From the NCBI GenBank assembly GCA_018696595.1, contig JABHQW010000004.1, forward strand, positions 1 through 52,255: a stretch of DNA of 52,255 bases, in the 5' to 3' direction. The DNA is from Candidatus Woesearchaeota archaeon. GTDB lineage: Archaea; Nanobdellota; Nanobdellia; Woesearchaeales; GW2011-AR9. The translations under genes were made by a program, and so were the position numbers. Positions 7,035-14,569 of the stretch are shown piece after piece. The stretch's first letter is position 1. Every line of letters starts with the position of its first letter. The notes beneath the pieces are model-generated. The model was not told where the DNA came from, made no database searches, and worked only from the letters and a program-made list of their open reading frames with translations.

Positions 7035-8162
7035 TTAAAATAGAAGAACTGCTAAGTTAGCAAATCCATTAAGTATTAAGCCGCCAGCTAAATTGTCAAT
7101 CATTAAAACGAACACTAATAATAAAATCCTACCAAGACAAATAAAAACCTCTCTACTAACAAAGTAAGGAGCAGCATGACCACGCGCCTTATCATATTCT
7201 AAAGCCCCAACAGGAGATTCAAAAATACCGAAAGTTAATGCCCCAAAAATAGTTACTGCAAATACGTGCCAAACTTTAACAACTAAAGCACGCAAAATCC
7301 AAGATAATGATTCAAATCCTGCAATCCAACGAATAATTTTTCTTTTATCTATATGATCACTATATTTGCCAACAAATAAAACCAAACCCGCACTAATTGC
7401 AGAAAGTAAAAAACCCACTAACCCCAAACTAAAATAATCATTAAGAATATTAAAGATGAATAGTGGCCAAATAACCCCTGCAGCAATTACATGTGTCCCT
7501 CTTGCAACAAAAAATAAAGAGTTTTCCCAATGTTTTTTATCTAACATTGATCGTAACGAGAAATGATATTTAACATAATCTTCTTTACTTAAGAACAAGA
7601 AGAAAGCAGATAAAAACAATAATAATGAAGCCAAAATAAATACAATGTTAAACCCAACAAATTTAATTAAAAGCCCACCCAATAATGGACCAAACATAGT
7701 AGCAATAATAGTAAAAAATTTTCTTTTACCAAATTCTTCCCCACGATGTTTATGGTCACTGACATGTGCAAAAACTAGGTGCATACCCATCCAATAAAAT
7801 GCTTGTGAAAGCCCTAACATTCCAGCAATCACAAATAAAGGCGTGTTTAATACTGGCAAGAAGTAAAGTAACAGGACAAAAACTAAATAAAATGGGACCC
7901 CCAACAAAACCGAATGTTTCAACCCAGCCTGGGCAGCAAACTTAGCAGCAAAAGGAGTACTAATTGCAAAGATTGCAGCATAGAAAATAAAAAAGTATAA
8001 TGTTTGTTGTAAAGAAAAACCCCTCTCTACATAAAGATATAAAGGAATAAATAACCCAATTAAAGAAATTGCAAAAGATCTAATTGCTGAAGAGATGTAA
8101 ACTTGCGTTAGTTCCTTATGCGGAAAGAATCTCCACCAAAAATGTTCGTTATGATGCGGCAT
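7035..8162 (-). CDS. MFS-type membrane transporter
   Basis: A 375-residue protein with about eleven to twelve hydrophobic helices and a central polar loop (about residues 190-210), as in major facilitator proteins. The loop between helices 4 and 5 contains HVSDHKHRGEEFGKR, which resembles the conserved basic loop that follows helix 4 in many MFS members. The last helix ends flush with the C-terminus (NGFANLAVLLF), so the protein is slightly short for the family (about 400). A GGAGTGA site precedes the ATG. Substrate unknown; co-transcription with a methyltransferase suggests a modified small molecule, which is inference. Confidence 0.75.
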   Translation of the reverse strand: MPHHNEHFWWRFFPHKELTQVYISSAIRSFAISLIGLFIPLYLYVERGFSLQQTLYFFIFYAAIFAISTPFAAKFAAQAGLKHSVLLGVPFYLVFVLLLYFLPVLNTPLFVIAGMLGLSQAFYWMGMHLVFAHVSDHKHRGEEFGKRKFFTIIATMFGPLLGGLLIKFVGFNIVFILASLLLFLSAFFLFLSKEDYVKYHFSLRSMLDKKHWENSLFFVARGTHVIAAGVIWPLFIFNILNDYFSLGLVGFLLSAISAGLVLFVGKYSDHIDKRKIIRWIAGFESLSWILRALVVKVWHVFAVTIFGALTFGIFESPVGALEYDKARGHAAPYFVSREVFICLGRILLLVFVLMIDNLAGGLILNGFANLAVLLF

Positions 8163-8189
8163 AAATTATCACTCCTTTCTTTGATAAAA

Positions 8190-8199
8190 TTTATAAAAG
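8190..8199 (+). promoter_or_regulatory. TATA box of the tRNA-Val gene
   Basis: TTTATAAAAG starts 35 nt and ends 26 nt before the first base of the tRNA, the expected position for archaeal promoters. A second AT-rich stretch follows at 8200-8206. It supports the tRNA gene being expressed despite its odd loops. Confidence 0.5.
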
Positions 8200-8224
8200 A
8201 ATATAAGTCTTTCTATTGTTGATT

Positions 8225-8317
8225 GGGCCCGTGGTCTAGTAGCTATGACGTCCGCCCGACTTTCATTCAATATGATTGGAACGCGGAAGATCGTGAGTGC
8301 GAGTCTCACCGGGCCCA
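8225..8317 (+). tRNA. tRNA-Val (anticodon GAC) with a 20-nt intron
   Basis: The cloverleaf is acceptor GGGCCCG/CGGGCCC (7 bp), D-arm GTC/GAC, anticodon stem TCCGC/GCGGA, variable AGATC, T-arm GTGAG/CTCAC and discriminator A; CCA is not encoded. TGGTCTAG...TATGAC is the usual archaeal tRNA-Val D-arm pattern. After removing the intron the anticodon loop reads CCGACTC with anticodon GAC. Odd features are C33 instead of U33, U37, no G18-G19 pair in the D-loop, and TGCGAGT in the T-loop (G at position 55). It is either a divergent functional tRNA or a decaying copy. The intact stems and perfect splice motif favour function. Confidence 0.85.
8262..8281 (+). other. tRNA intron with bulge-helix-bulge motif
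   Basis: The precursor folds as outer helix 8251-8255/8283-8287, a three-base bulge AAC (8280-8282), a 4-bp central helix CCGA/TTGG (8256-8259 with 8276-8279, one G-T), a three-base bulge CTT (8260-8262), and an inner helix TCAT/ATGA closing a 5-nt loop. This is the strict substrate of archaeal splicing endonuclease. Cutting after the second base of each bulge gives a 20-nt intron after position 37. Confidence 0.75.
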
Positions 8318-8379
8318 TTGTTTCTTTTATTATTTCTTAAACAGTTAGAAATATAAACAATAAAGATTTAATTAGTAAG

Positions 8380-8910
8380 ATGGACAATTATCAACAGCAG
8401 CAAAGTGTGGCGCAACAAGTTCAACCAACACAGACACAACAAATAGAACAGCCACTTTACGTCCTACAGCAAAACAAGAAAAGAGCACTAATTCCAAAGA
8501 TAACAACCCAAGTGGTCTTAGGGGCTATCTTCTATTTAGGAGTTCTGTTAAACATTTCATTGTTAAAACTAAGCGCTAGCAGTGAAACAGTAATAAAATT
8601 GGTAGCATTGATATTATTATTATTAATTGTAATTGTTGGAATTTTTTTGGCATTTCATCAAGCAAATCTTCCTTACAGATTTTATCGTAACAGGATTAAG
8701 TTATACAAAAAAGAAGTTCTTTACGTAAATATAATCAATACAAACCCAAAAATAGATTTCTGGGATAAATTTTTCAAAACATATTCAATAAAAATAGCTA
8801 AAGATAAATATATCCGTAATATCCCACAAACAGTCCAAATAAGTAACTATTTACAACAATTAATCAATTATGCAAAGAACTCTACTTCTTCACAAGGTAA
8901 TTTTCAATAA
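8380..8910 (+). CDS. Two-helix membrane protein with a PH-like C-terminal domain
   Basis: A 176-residue protein. The first 30 residues are a Gln-rich disordered tail, followed by two membrane helices (about 44-64 and 70-91) and a soluble part of about 80 residues. The stretch YRFYRNRIKLYKKEVLYVNI with later IPQTVQISNYLQQLINYAKN resembles bacterial PH-like (bPH2) domains that follow a helical hairpin in small membrane proteins. That link is by pattern only. The gene starts 27 nt after an AT-rich stretch and its 3' end overlaps the convergent permease gene by 29 nt. Confidence 0.65.
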   Translation: MDNYQQQQSVAQQVQPTQTQQIEQPLYVLQQNKKRALIPKITTQVVLGAIFYLGVLLNISLLKLSASSETVIKLVALILLLLIVIVGIFLAFHQANLPYRFYRNRIKLYKKEVLYVNIINTNPKIDFWDKFFKTYSIKIAKDKYIRNIPQTVQISNYLQQLINYAKNSTSSQGNFQ

Positions 8911-9889
8911 CAATAGATGTGAAAGCTAAAATTAGTGGACCAATGATTACACCTAATACTCCAAAGAAATACAAACCACCAAAGATTCCCACTAACATAA
9001 TTAAAGGATGAATCTTAGCAATGTTGCCCATTAGTTTTGGTCGAATAAAGTTATCTAAGGTAGCCACGAAAATCAAACAATATACAAAAAGTAAAATCCC
9101 CTTAACAATTGAACTATTAGAATTATTAAATATTCCTTCAAGAATTAATATTGCTGAAGCAGGGACCCAAACAAAACCAGTCCCCAAATAAGGGATCAAA
9201 GCCAGTAAAGTCATGATTACCCCCCAAAATAAAGGAGAAGAGATACCAAAAATGAAAAACCCTAAAGCCCCTAATGCACCTTGAACTAAAGCAACAACAA
9301 AATAACCAAAAGTAATTCCATGAATAATTCCCCCTAAACGTTCAAGAGTGTTAGCATATCTCTTCTTTTGCAAGCGTAAATATTTCCTAATCTTTTTAAG
9401 TAAGTTTTCTCCTTCTTTCAAAAAGTAAAATAAAGTAAATAAAAACACAATCAAATTAATAATCATTCTTGGCAAACTAGCTAAAACCCCAGAACTTGCA
9501 GAGATTACCCAATTAGTAATTGACTTCACCCCTTCTTGAATCTGATAACTAAATTCAGGGTTCTGAATCGCGGTTTTCATACTTTCACAAATACTATGTT
9601 GACAATTAGAAAACAAGCCCATGGCCAATTTTTGTTTAACAAGGATAAAGATAACATAAGTTTCTTGAATTAAAGATTTAATAAAGAAAAAACCAGGCAG
9701 TATTATTAACAATAAAACAACTAAAGAGAGAATTAAAGAAGACCAAGTAGGACTAATTTTTTTCTCAAGTTTTTGATGTAATGGAAATAAAAGATAAGCC
9801 ACAAAACCCCCAAGAAATAATGCTTTAAGGAAAGGTTGAACTATTAAAAACGAGAGAATGAATAATATCCCCAGTATAATTAATGGCAA
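8882..9889 (-). CDS. AI-2E family (PerM/UPF0118) permease
   Basis: A 335-residue membrane protein with the typical order of this family: three N-terminal helices, a soluble segment with a Ser/Thr/Gln-rich helix, two hydrophobic helices, a basic loop (KKIRKYLRLQKKRYANTLERLG), then a helical block with GVIMTLLALIPYLGTGFVWVP and PKLMGNIAKIHPLIMLVGIFGG. The PYLGTGFVW and HPLIMLVGIFGG motifs are diagnostic. Substrates in this family include signalling molecules and ions. The start given is a TTG, but a strong GAGGTGA site (9913-9919) is correctly spaced only for an ATT codon at 9905-9907 in the same frame, which would add six residues. Confidence 0.85.
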   Translation of the reverse strand: MPLIILGILFILSFLIVQPFLKALFLGGFVAYLLFPLHQKLEKKISPTWSSLILSLVVLLLIILPGFFFIKSLIQETYVIFILVKQKLAMGLFSNCQHSICESMKTAIQNPEFSYQIQEGVKSITNWVISASSGVLASLPRMIINLIVFLFTLFYFLKEGENLLKKIRKYLRLQKKRYANTLERLGGIIHGITFGYFVVALVQGALGALGFFIFGISSPLFWGVIMTLLALIPYLGTGFVWVPASAILILEGIFNNSNSSIVKGILLFVYCLIFVATLDNFIRPKLMGNIAKIHPLIMLVGIFGGLYFFGVLGVIIGPLILAFTSIVIENYLVKK

Positions 9890-9973
9890 ATAATCTCTGT
9901 AATTAATCTAAATCACCTCTTTTATAAGTAAAGACTATTTTAGAATATATAAAGATTTTGATTTCAAGAATTT

Positions 9974-10016
9974 TAAAAAAAGAAAAAAAAAGAAAAAAAT
10001 AAAGCCGTTAGGCTTA
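9974..10016 (-). terminator. S-layer gene terminator
   Basis: On the minus strand AAGCC, loop TAAC, GGCTT (10002-10015) is followed by a long run of T broken only by single C or A bases. The hairpin overlaps the stop codon. It is the expected efficient end for a highly expressed gene. Confidence 0.65.
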
Positions 10017-12533
10017 TTGTTCTGCTTCAACTTCAGGTTCTACAACTTCTTCCATTACTTCTTCAACAACGGTAGGAGCACCAATTGTTGCGTCTGCAGT
10101 GGTTGTACCTTCGATCTCAACTTCATCGCCACTTAACTCAGAGTATCTCTGTGCGATAACCTTACCAGCCAGTCTTGTATCCGCTCCGGAGTAACCTGCA
10201 ACTAACATTGCTACACTCTCTCCATTCTCGAATAACTTAACTCTTGCTTTTCCAGGTGTAAATCCTTCTGTACAGTCTACTGGATTACCAAGTAATTCAG
10301 CAGCCACAGTGTTAACACATGGTCCACCAACAACAATTAAGTTCTGAGCCATTGCATCTGCAACTTCACTATCTAACTTTGTAGCGTCAACAACTTCAAC
10401 AGCTACCATACTTCCGCCACTTGCACTGGATGCAGTTACTGTAGATCCAGAAGTTACGTACAGATTTCCACCAACTTGAGCTTCGGGAACATCAATCTCA
10501 ATTGTTCGGGAACTTCCACTTGGATTTGTTTCCTTAACAAAAGTACCATAATTTTGGTAACCTTTAGTTACAGTGCTCTCTTCAGGGTCACTTACCCAGA
10601 AAGTCATGTTGCCATTCCTTACTTGAGAGTCTACTTCTGTATCAGCTTCAGTAAAACTAAAACTTACGGAAACGTTCTCATCAGTTCCTGTTAAGTCGTC
10701 TTTTCTGTCATCGTCGTCAGTAATTAAGTCAACAAACAATCTTGCATCAGTCATACCAACTCTGTGCCCTGTAGTGGTACCCAAAGTAGCGTTTGTGTTT
10801 TCAATCTTAATCCATCCGTTATTCTTAGTCCTTAACGAAAAACCAACACTAGCATTCCTGGCTGGCAAATAATGGCCTGATGTACTGACGTTACGAATAG
10901 CACCATTCTGAGATGAGGTCAATTGAACTGGATCATTATCAGTTGTTCCTAACGTACCGTTTCTACCATTAAATGTTGTTCCACCTAACTTTATGTCAAA
11001 TGTACCTGTAGATGCAAGAGTTCTAGTCAATGTTTCACCAGTACCTATATTCTTAAAGGTAACCTTTGGATCTGTGTCATCTGTTCCATCTCTACCAGTA
11101 TATTGCAGTAAATAACTTCTTGCATCATTACTTGTAGTTGCTGCAGCTTTATCGTTCAAGAAGAAATATTGGTTCCGGGTAACATTATTATATGTTGCGT
11201 TTAATATTAGTTCCCTTCCAGTTTTTTCTCCTAAGTACAAACCACTTGTGTTAGCGAAGACTAATGGAACTTTAATGGTTGTACCTTCAGAATTCTCAAA
11301 GGTAAGATCATACTCTGAATCTCCACCACTTGGAACAATCGTAATAGGAGATGAATCCTCTGTTGAAAGTCCCTGGAATTCAATGTCCCAATTTTGACCG
11401 AACAATACTTGAGGTTCATCCATTGCACCATCTTCACTTAACTTTTCTCCACTAGCTAAGAAGAAATCGTCGTCAGCAGACATGTTAATGTCAATCTGAT
11501 CTAATTGAAGATCTGATCCAGTTGTAGTAAATGTCCATCGCACACTTGCATCATTGATAGTTTCATCATTCACTTCTAAGTTATTATTGTGATGCAACTT
11601 TAACTTGTTTGCCCCAATAAAGAACTTTGCTGCATGAATACCACCTGCATAGTTTTGGTAAGTAATATCTGTTACGCCAATAACTGTACCATCACTCAAC
11701 TTATCGGTGTCTCCGTCAGCTAAAGCAGTAGTTAATTCACCATTAATTACAAACTTAGCTTTATTTACAGAACTGTACGCAGCAACTGACTGTAATGAAA
11801 CAGTATAATCTACGTCACCAACAAGATAATTTCCTTCATCTCCTTCTTGAAGAGTATCACTTGTAGAACCACCCATCAAAGTCAATTCAGGAGTACCTGC
11901 GGAATCATTCTTTGCTTGAACAATAGTCCATTCTTTTCCAAGAACATTAATGACTTCGTCTTCAAAATCTTCCAGATTTGAGCTGGAGTCAATATCAGAA
12001 TCAAATGTTGAGGTAAAGTCCAATACGTATCGTGCAAACTTTGTTCCAGATGGAATCTTATAGAATGCACCAAGGTTATTGTCTTCATCTTCTTCGTAAG
12101 TCAATCCAATATAACTATCGTCAAAGTGTAAGAACTGTTCATAGTTAGATGTTCCTTTTTCGTTAGTTACTGAACCATCTGCCAATGCACCAAGATCTCC
12201 ATCGGTAATGTATGACTCAACGTCACTAATATCATCGTTGAACTCTAAGATATTTGTGCTAGTTGCAACCAACCAAGTATCTCCTTCTAAAGATGTAGCA
12301 ACTGTTCCACCACTGGAAATTTTCATACTTGCTGCAATATCAGTCATTGCCAAATTGTCTACAGATGCAGCGTTTTCACCAACTACGAAATATCCATCAA
12401 ATACGCCATTATCTACAAACATATTTGGATAGTCGTTTAGGTCTGCTGCTAACGCACCCATTGCTGTTGCCCCTAGCATCAAAGCGCCAGTAAAGACAAC
12501 AGACATGCGTTTCACCATTCTTTTTATTTTCAT
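10014..12533 (-). CDS. S-layer protein
   Basis: A very acidic 839-residue secreted protein that should form the cell-surface lattice. It has a basic N-terminus and a signal peptide ending in GATAMGALAAD. Then comes the S-layer N-domain pattern known from methanococcal proteins (YFVVGENAASVDNLAMTDIAA). Long Thr/Ser/Asp-rich beta regions follow, and a C-terminal domain with VVGGPCVNTVAAELLG and a Cys pair, as in archaeal S-layer C-domains. It ends with a Glu/Val tail. The start is the ATG 12 nt after a perfect GGAGGTG; an upstream GTG in the same frame lies inside that site. It is monocistronic, with its own promoter, upstream palindromes and terminator. Confidence 0.9.
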   Translation of the reverse strand: MKIKRMVKRMSVVFTGALMLGATAMGALAADLNDYPNMFVDNGVFDGYFVVGENAASVDNLAMTDIAASMKISSGGTVATSLEGDTWLVATSTNILEFNDDISDVESYITDGDLGALADGSVTNEKGTSNYEQFLHFDDSYIGLTYEEDEDNNLGAFYKIPSGTKFARYVLDFTSTFDSDIDSSSNLEDFEDEVINVLGKEWTIVQAKNDSAGTPELTLMGGSTSDTLQEGDEGNYLVGDVDYTVSLQSVAAYSSVNKAKFVINGELTTALADGDTDKLSDGTVIGVTDITYQNYAGGIHAAKFFIGANKLKLHHNNNLEVNDETINDASVRWTFTTTGSDLQLDQIDINMSADDDFFLASGEKLSEDGAMDEPQVLFGQNWDIEFQGLSTEDSSPITIVPSGGDSEYDLTFENSEGTTIKVPLVFANTSGLYLGEKTGRELILNATYNNVTRNQYFFLNDKAAATTSNDARSYLLQYTGRDGTDDTDPKVTFKNIGTGETLTRTLASTGTFDIKLGGTTFNGRNGTLGTTDNDPVQLTSSQNGAIRNVSTSGHYLPARNASVGFSLRTKNNGWIKIENTNATLGTTTGHRVGMTDARLFVDLITDDDDRKDDLTGTDENVSVSFSFTEADTEVDSQVRNGNMTFWVSDPEESTVTKGYQNYGTFVKETNPSGSSRTIEIDVPEAQVGGNLYVTSGSTVTASSASGGSMVAVEVVDATKLDSEVADAMAQNLIVVGGPCVNTVAAELLGNPVDCTEGFTPGKARVKLFENGESVAMLVAGYSGADTRLAGKVIAQRYSELSGDEVEIEGTTTADATIGAPTVVEEVMEEVVEPEVEAEQ

Positions 12534-12600
12534 TTTAAAAAAACACACCTCCGTGTTTAATCTCTTTTTGTTATTACCCCATCATCATTCTCTTGCCGTC

Positions 12601-12610
12601 CTATAAAAAT
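12601..12610 (-). promoter_or_regulatory. S-layer TATA box
   Basis: On the minus strand ATTTTTATAG lies about 70 nt before the S-layer ATG. With initiation about 25 nt downstream the leader would be near 45 nt and carry the strong ribosome-binding site. Most other first genes in the window look leaderless, so this leadered, ribosome-site-equipped transcript stands out. Confidence 0.5.
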
Positions 12611-12629
12611 TTCGCAAGAAGTACACATC

Positions 12630-12643
12630 AAGTGGTACCACTT
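12630..12643. promoter_or_regulatory. Candidate operator upstream of the S-layer promoter
   Basis: AAGTGGTACCACTT is a perfect 14-nt palindrome about 20 bp upstream of the TATA box, where archaeal activators usually bind. No protein is known to bind it. Function is inference. Confidence 0.4.
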
Positions 12644-12705
12644 TTCGATTTTACAGACGATATTCTGATGAGATTACAACTAAAAACCCAATTTCGCTTT
12701 ATAAG

Positions 12706-12768
12706 CTTTTCGCAAAAATCGAGGTAGAAAAGACGAGAAAATGCATTAGGGGCCGTGCTGGCGAAAAA
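12706..12768. other. Structured intergenic element D (weak)
   Basis: TTTTCGC (12707-12713) pairs with GCGAAAA (12761-12767). The enclosed sequence has GAGG near the left arm and GCCGTGC (12752-12758) near the right arm, the same arrangement as in the hairpins at 4102-4184 and 14486-14564, but its inner stem is not preserved. It may be a degenerate copy. Confidence 0.3.
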
Positions 12769-12816
12769 TATTGCGAGAAGGAGAAGTCATCATTTCCCAA
12801 TAACAAATATTATCTT

Positions 12817-12844
12817 ATAGAACTAAGTTCTATATTAGTTCTAT
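12817..12844. promoter_or_regulatory. Palindrome plus half-site repeat
   Basis: ATAGAACTAAGTTCTAT (12817-12833) is a perfect 17-nt palindrome, and TAGTTCTAT (12836-12844) repeats its right half. This looks like a regulator binding cluster between glyS and the S-layer promoter, or part of the glyS 3' end. The role is unknown. Confidence 0.35.
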
Positions 12845-12920
12845 TTCCCGTTTATTGTTGGGAGAAAAGTCAAAAATGGTCTTTATTTTGCGGAGAAAGG
12901 ATAATCTTCTAGGCAATCCC

Positions 12921-14432
12921 CTATATCTTAGTAAAATAAAGATTAAATAACTTATTATTCAATTCAGAAATCTTAATTCGCTCTTGTTTTGTCGTATTTC
13001 GATCTCGGATCGTAACACAATCGTCTTTCAAAGTGTCAAAGTCAACAGTTATACAATAGTTCACACCTATTTCATCGGCCCTTGCGTATCTTCGCCCCAC
13101 AGAAGCAGATTCATCATAATAACAAGAGTAACAAGTTTTGATTTGTTGGTAAACTTCTTTGGCTTTATTAGTAACTTCTTCCTTATTTTTTACTAATGGT
13201 AAAACAGTACAAAAGAAAGGAGAAACTTTTGGAGAAAAGTTTAGAACAGTAATTGCTTTGCCCTTTTCATCAGTTCTTGTTTTATATGCATCAAACATTA
13301 ATGCTAAGAAAGCTCGCCCTACACCCTGAGAAGGTTCTGCAGCAACCCTTGGGATGATTTTTTCTTGAGTTTGTTCGTTAAAGTATTCTAAATTCTTTCC
13401 TGAATGTTCTTTATGTTGAGTTAAATCAAATTGTCCCCGGTCGGCTAAACCATAAATTTCTTTCCAGCCAAAAGGAAAATTATAATCTAAATCAAAACAA
13501 GCTTTAGCATAATGAGCAAGTTCTTCTTTTGTGTGTTCTCTTACTCTTAGGTTTTCGGGCTTCATGCCCAAGTCTTCAGTAAACCAAAGGAATTCTTGCA
13601 CTAACCAATAAGCCTGCCATTTGTTAATTTGTAAATTTAATAATTCTTGAACAGTGATTTTTGTTTGTTCTTCTCCCTTTTCTTGATTTTCTGCAGAGTA
13701 AACATTTAGTTCTAAATCTAAGTATGGTTTTAATAAAGGACAATCGTCTGCCTTGCCCGGATGAGTAAAGAATTCAATCTCCATTTGTTCAAATTCTCTC
13801 ACACGGAATAAAAATTCTCTTGGTGAAATTTCGTTACGGAAAGCTTTTCCAGTTTGAGCAATTCCAAAAGGAAGTTTTACTCTTGTTGTATCTATAACAT
13901 TTTTAAAATTAGTAAAAATAATTTGGGCAGTTTCCCCTCTTAGATATGCTAAGTTTTCGCCAGTTTCTTTTGGGCCAACATAAGTTTTAAACATTAGGTT
14001 AAATTGCGAGCATTCACCAAACTCTTCAGATTGGCATTTAGGACATTTAAGTCCTTTCTCTTTTATTGTTGCGTTAAAATATTCTAAAGATTTTCCTTCT
14101 ACATTTAGGTTATGTTGATCTTCAATTAAATGGTCTGCCCTATGTCTAGCGTTGCACTTTCTACATTCTATTAATACATCCGCAAAAGAATCTATGTGAC
14201 CAGAAGCTTTCCAAACATCTTTTGAAGAAACGATTGAACCGTCAATCCCCACAACATCATCTCTGTCTTGTACAAACCGTTTCCACCAAGTTTGTTTGAT
14301 TTTGTTGTTTACTTCGACTCCAAGAGGACCGAAGTCAAAGAATCCAGATAATCCACCATATATTTCAGAGTTAGGAAATACGAACCCTTTCTTTTTACAG
14401 AAAGTTGCCATTTCTTCAATGTTTAGAGTCAT
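12921..14432 (-). CDS. glyS: Glycyl-tRNA synthetase
   Basis: A 503-residue class II aminoacyl-tRNA synthetase of the dimeric archaeal/eukaryal type that charges tRNA-Gly. The N-terminus has the typical GLSGFFDFGPLGVEVNNKIKQ. Zinc-ribbon cysteines occur in ECRKCNARH and CPKC. Motif 2 is FRNEISPREFLFRVREFEQME, and motif 3 is PSQGVGRAFLALMFDAY. The C-terminal anticodon-binding domain includes PLVKN and YDESASVGRRYARADEIG. It is somewhat shorter than most archaeal forms (about 570). The ATG follows a TATA-like CTTAATAAAC by about 30 nt without a ribosome-binding site, so a leaderless mRNA is likely. A structured element lies just upstream (14486-14564). Confidence 0.95.
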   Translation of the reverse strand: MTLNIEEMATFCKKKGFVFPNSEIYGGLSGFFDFGPLGVEVNNKIKQTWWKRFVQDRDDVVGIDGSIVSSKDVWKASGHIDSFADVLIECRKCNARHRADHLIEDQHNLNVEGKSLEYFNATIKEKGLKCPKCQSEEFGECSQFNLMFKTYVGPKETGENLAYLRGETAQIIFTNFKNVIDTTRVKLPFGIAQTGKAFRNEISPREFLFRVREFEQMEIEFFTHPGKADDCPLLKPYLDLELNVYSAENQEKGEEQTKITVQELLNLQINKWQAYWLVQEFLWFTEDLGMKPENLRVREHTKEELAHYAKACFDLDYNFPFGWKEIYGLADRGQFDLTQHKEHSGKNLEYFNEQTQEKIIPRVAAEPSQGVGRAFLALMFDAYKTRTDEKGKAITVLNFSPKVSPFFCTVLPLVKNKEEVTNKAKEVYQQIKTCYSCYYDESASVGRRYARADEIGVNYCITVDFDTLKDDCVTIRDRNTTKQERIKISELNNKLFNLYFTKI

Positions 14433-14485
14433 TTTAGTTTGGATTAGTTTATTGTTTATTAAGTTTTTTGTAAAAGCATCTTATT

Positions 14486-14564
14486 TTTTGAGAGCTGCGC
14501 CAAAAGAGGCACACGAGGAAGACGCAGCCTTACTCGTAATTGGTGCCGTGCCCTGCTCTCAAAA
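14486..14564. ncRNA. Structured intergenic element A, candidate RNA
   Basis: A 79-nt element closed by TTTTGAGAGC (14486-14495) and GCTCTCAAAA (14555-14564), a perfect 10-bp pairing. Inside, GGCAC (14508-14512) pairs with GTGCC (14543-14547) and ACGAG (14513-14517) with CTCGT (14533-14537). It follows the tandem-Lrp gene directly and precedes the glyS promoter. Its ends match element B at 19691-19821 almost exactly (TTTTGAGAGC, A or T, GCGCCAA ... TGCTCTCAAAATA). The strand is undecided. It does not match the conserved cores of SRP RNA or RNase P RNA. It may be a small RNA family, a terminator type or a small repeat. Confidence 0.5.
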
Positions 14565-14569
14565 TAAAT

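Larger units (their letters stand above)
12534..12920. other. 387-bp upstream region of the S-layer gene
   Basis: No protein gene is seen. From left to right it holds the S-layer leader with GGAGGTG (12546-12552), a TATA box (12601-12610), a 14-nt perfect palindrome (12630-12643), a weak hairpin sharing the GCCGTGC motif (12706-12768), a 17-nt perfect palindrome followed by a half-site copy (12817-12844), and the downstream flank of glyS. Its mix of palindromes is unlike the other short gaps in the window. Confidence 0.6.

Noticed and set aside
8256-8266. Reading CTTTCAT as a tRNA-Glu (TTC) anticodon loop
   Set aside because: It does not sit on the anticodon stem; those bases fall in the predicted bulge and inner intron helix, while the D-arm is of the Val type and the spliced loop gives GAC.
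12546-12548. GTG start for the S-layer gene
   Set aside because: It lies within the GGAGGTG ribosome-binding site of the real ATG 12 nt downstream.
14486-14564. SRP RNA or RNase P RNA
   Set aside because: Length (79 nt) and the lack of the SRP helix-8 tetraloop and asymmetric-loop bases, or of the RNase P conserved regions, rule these out by eye.
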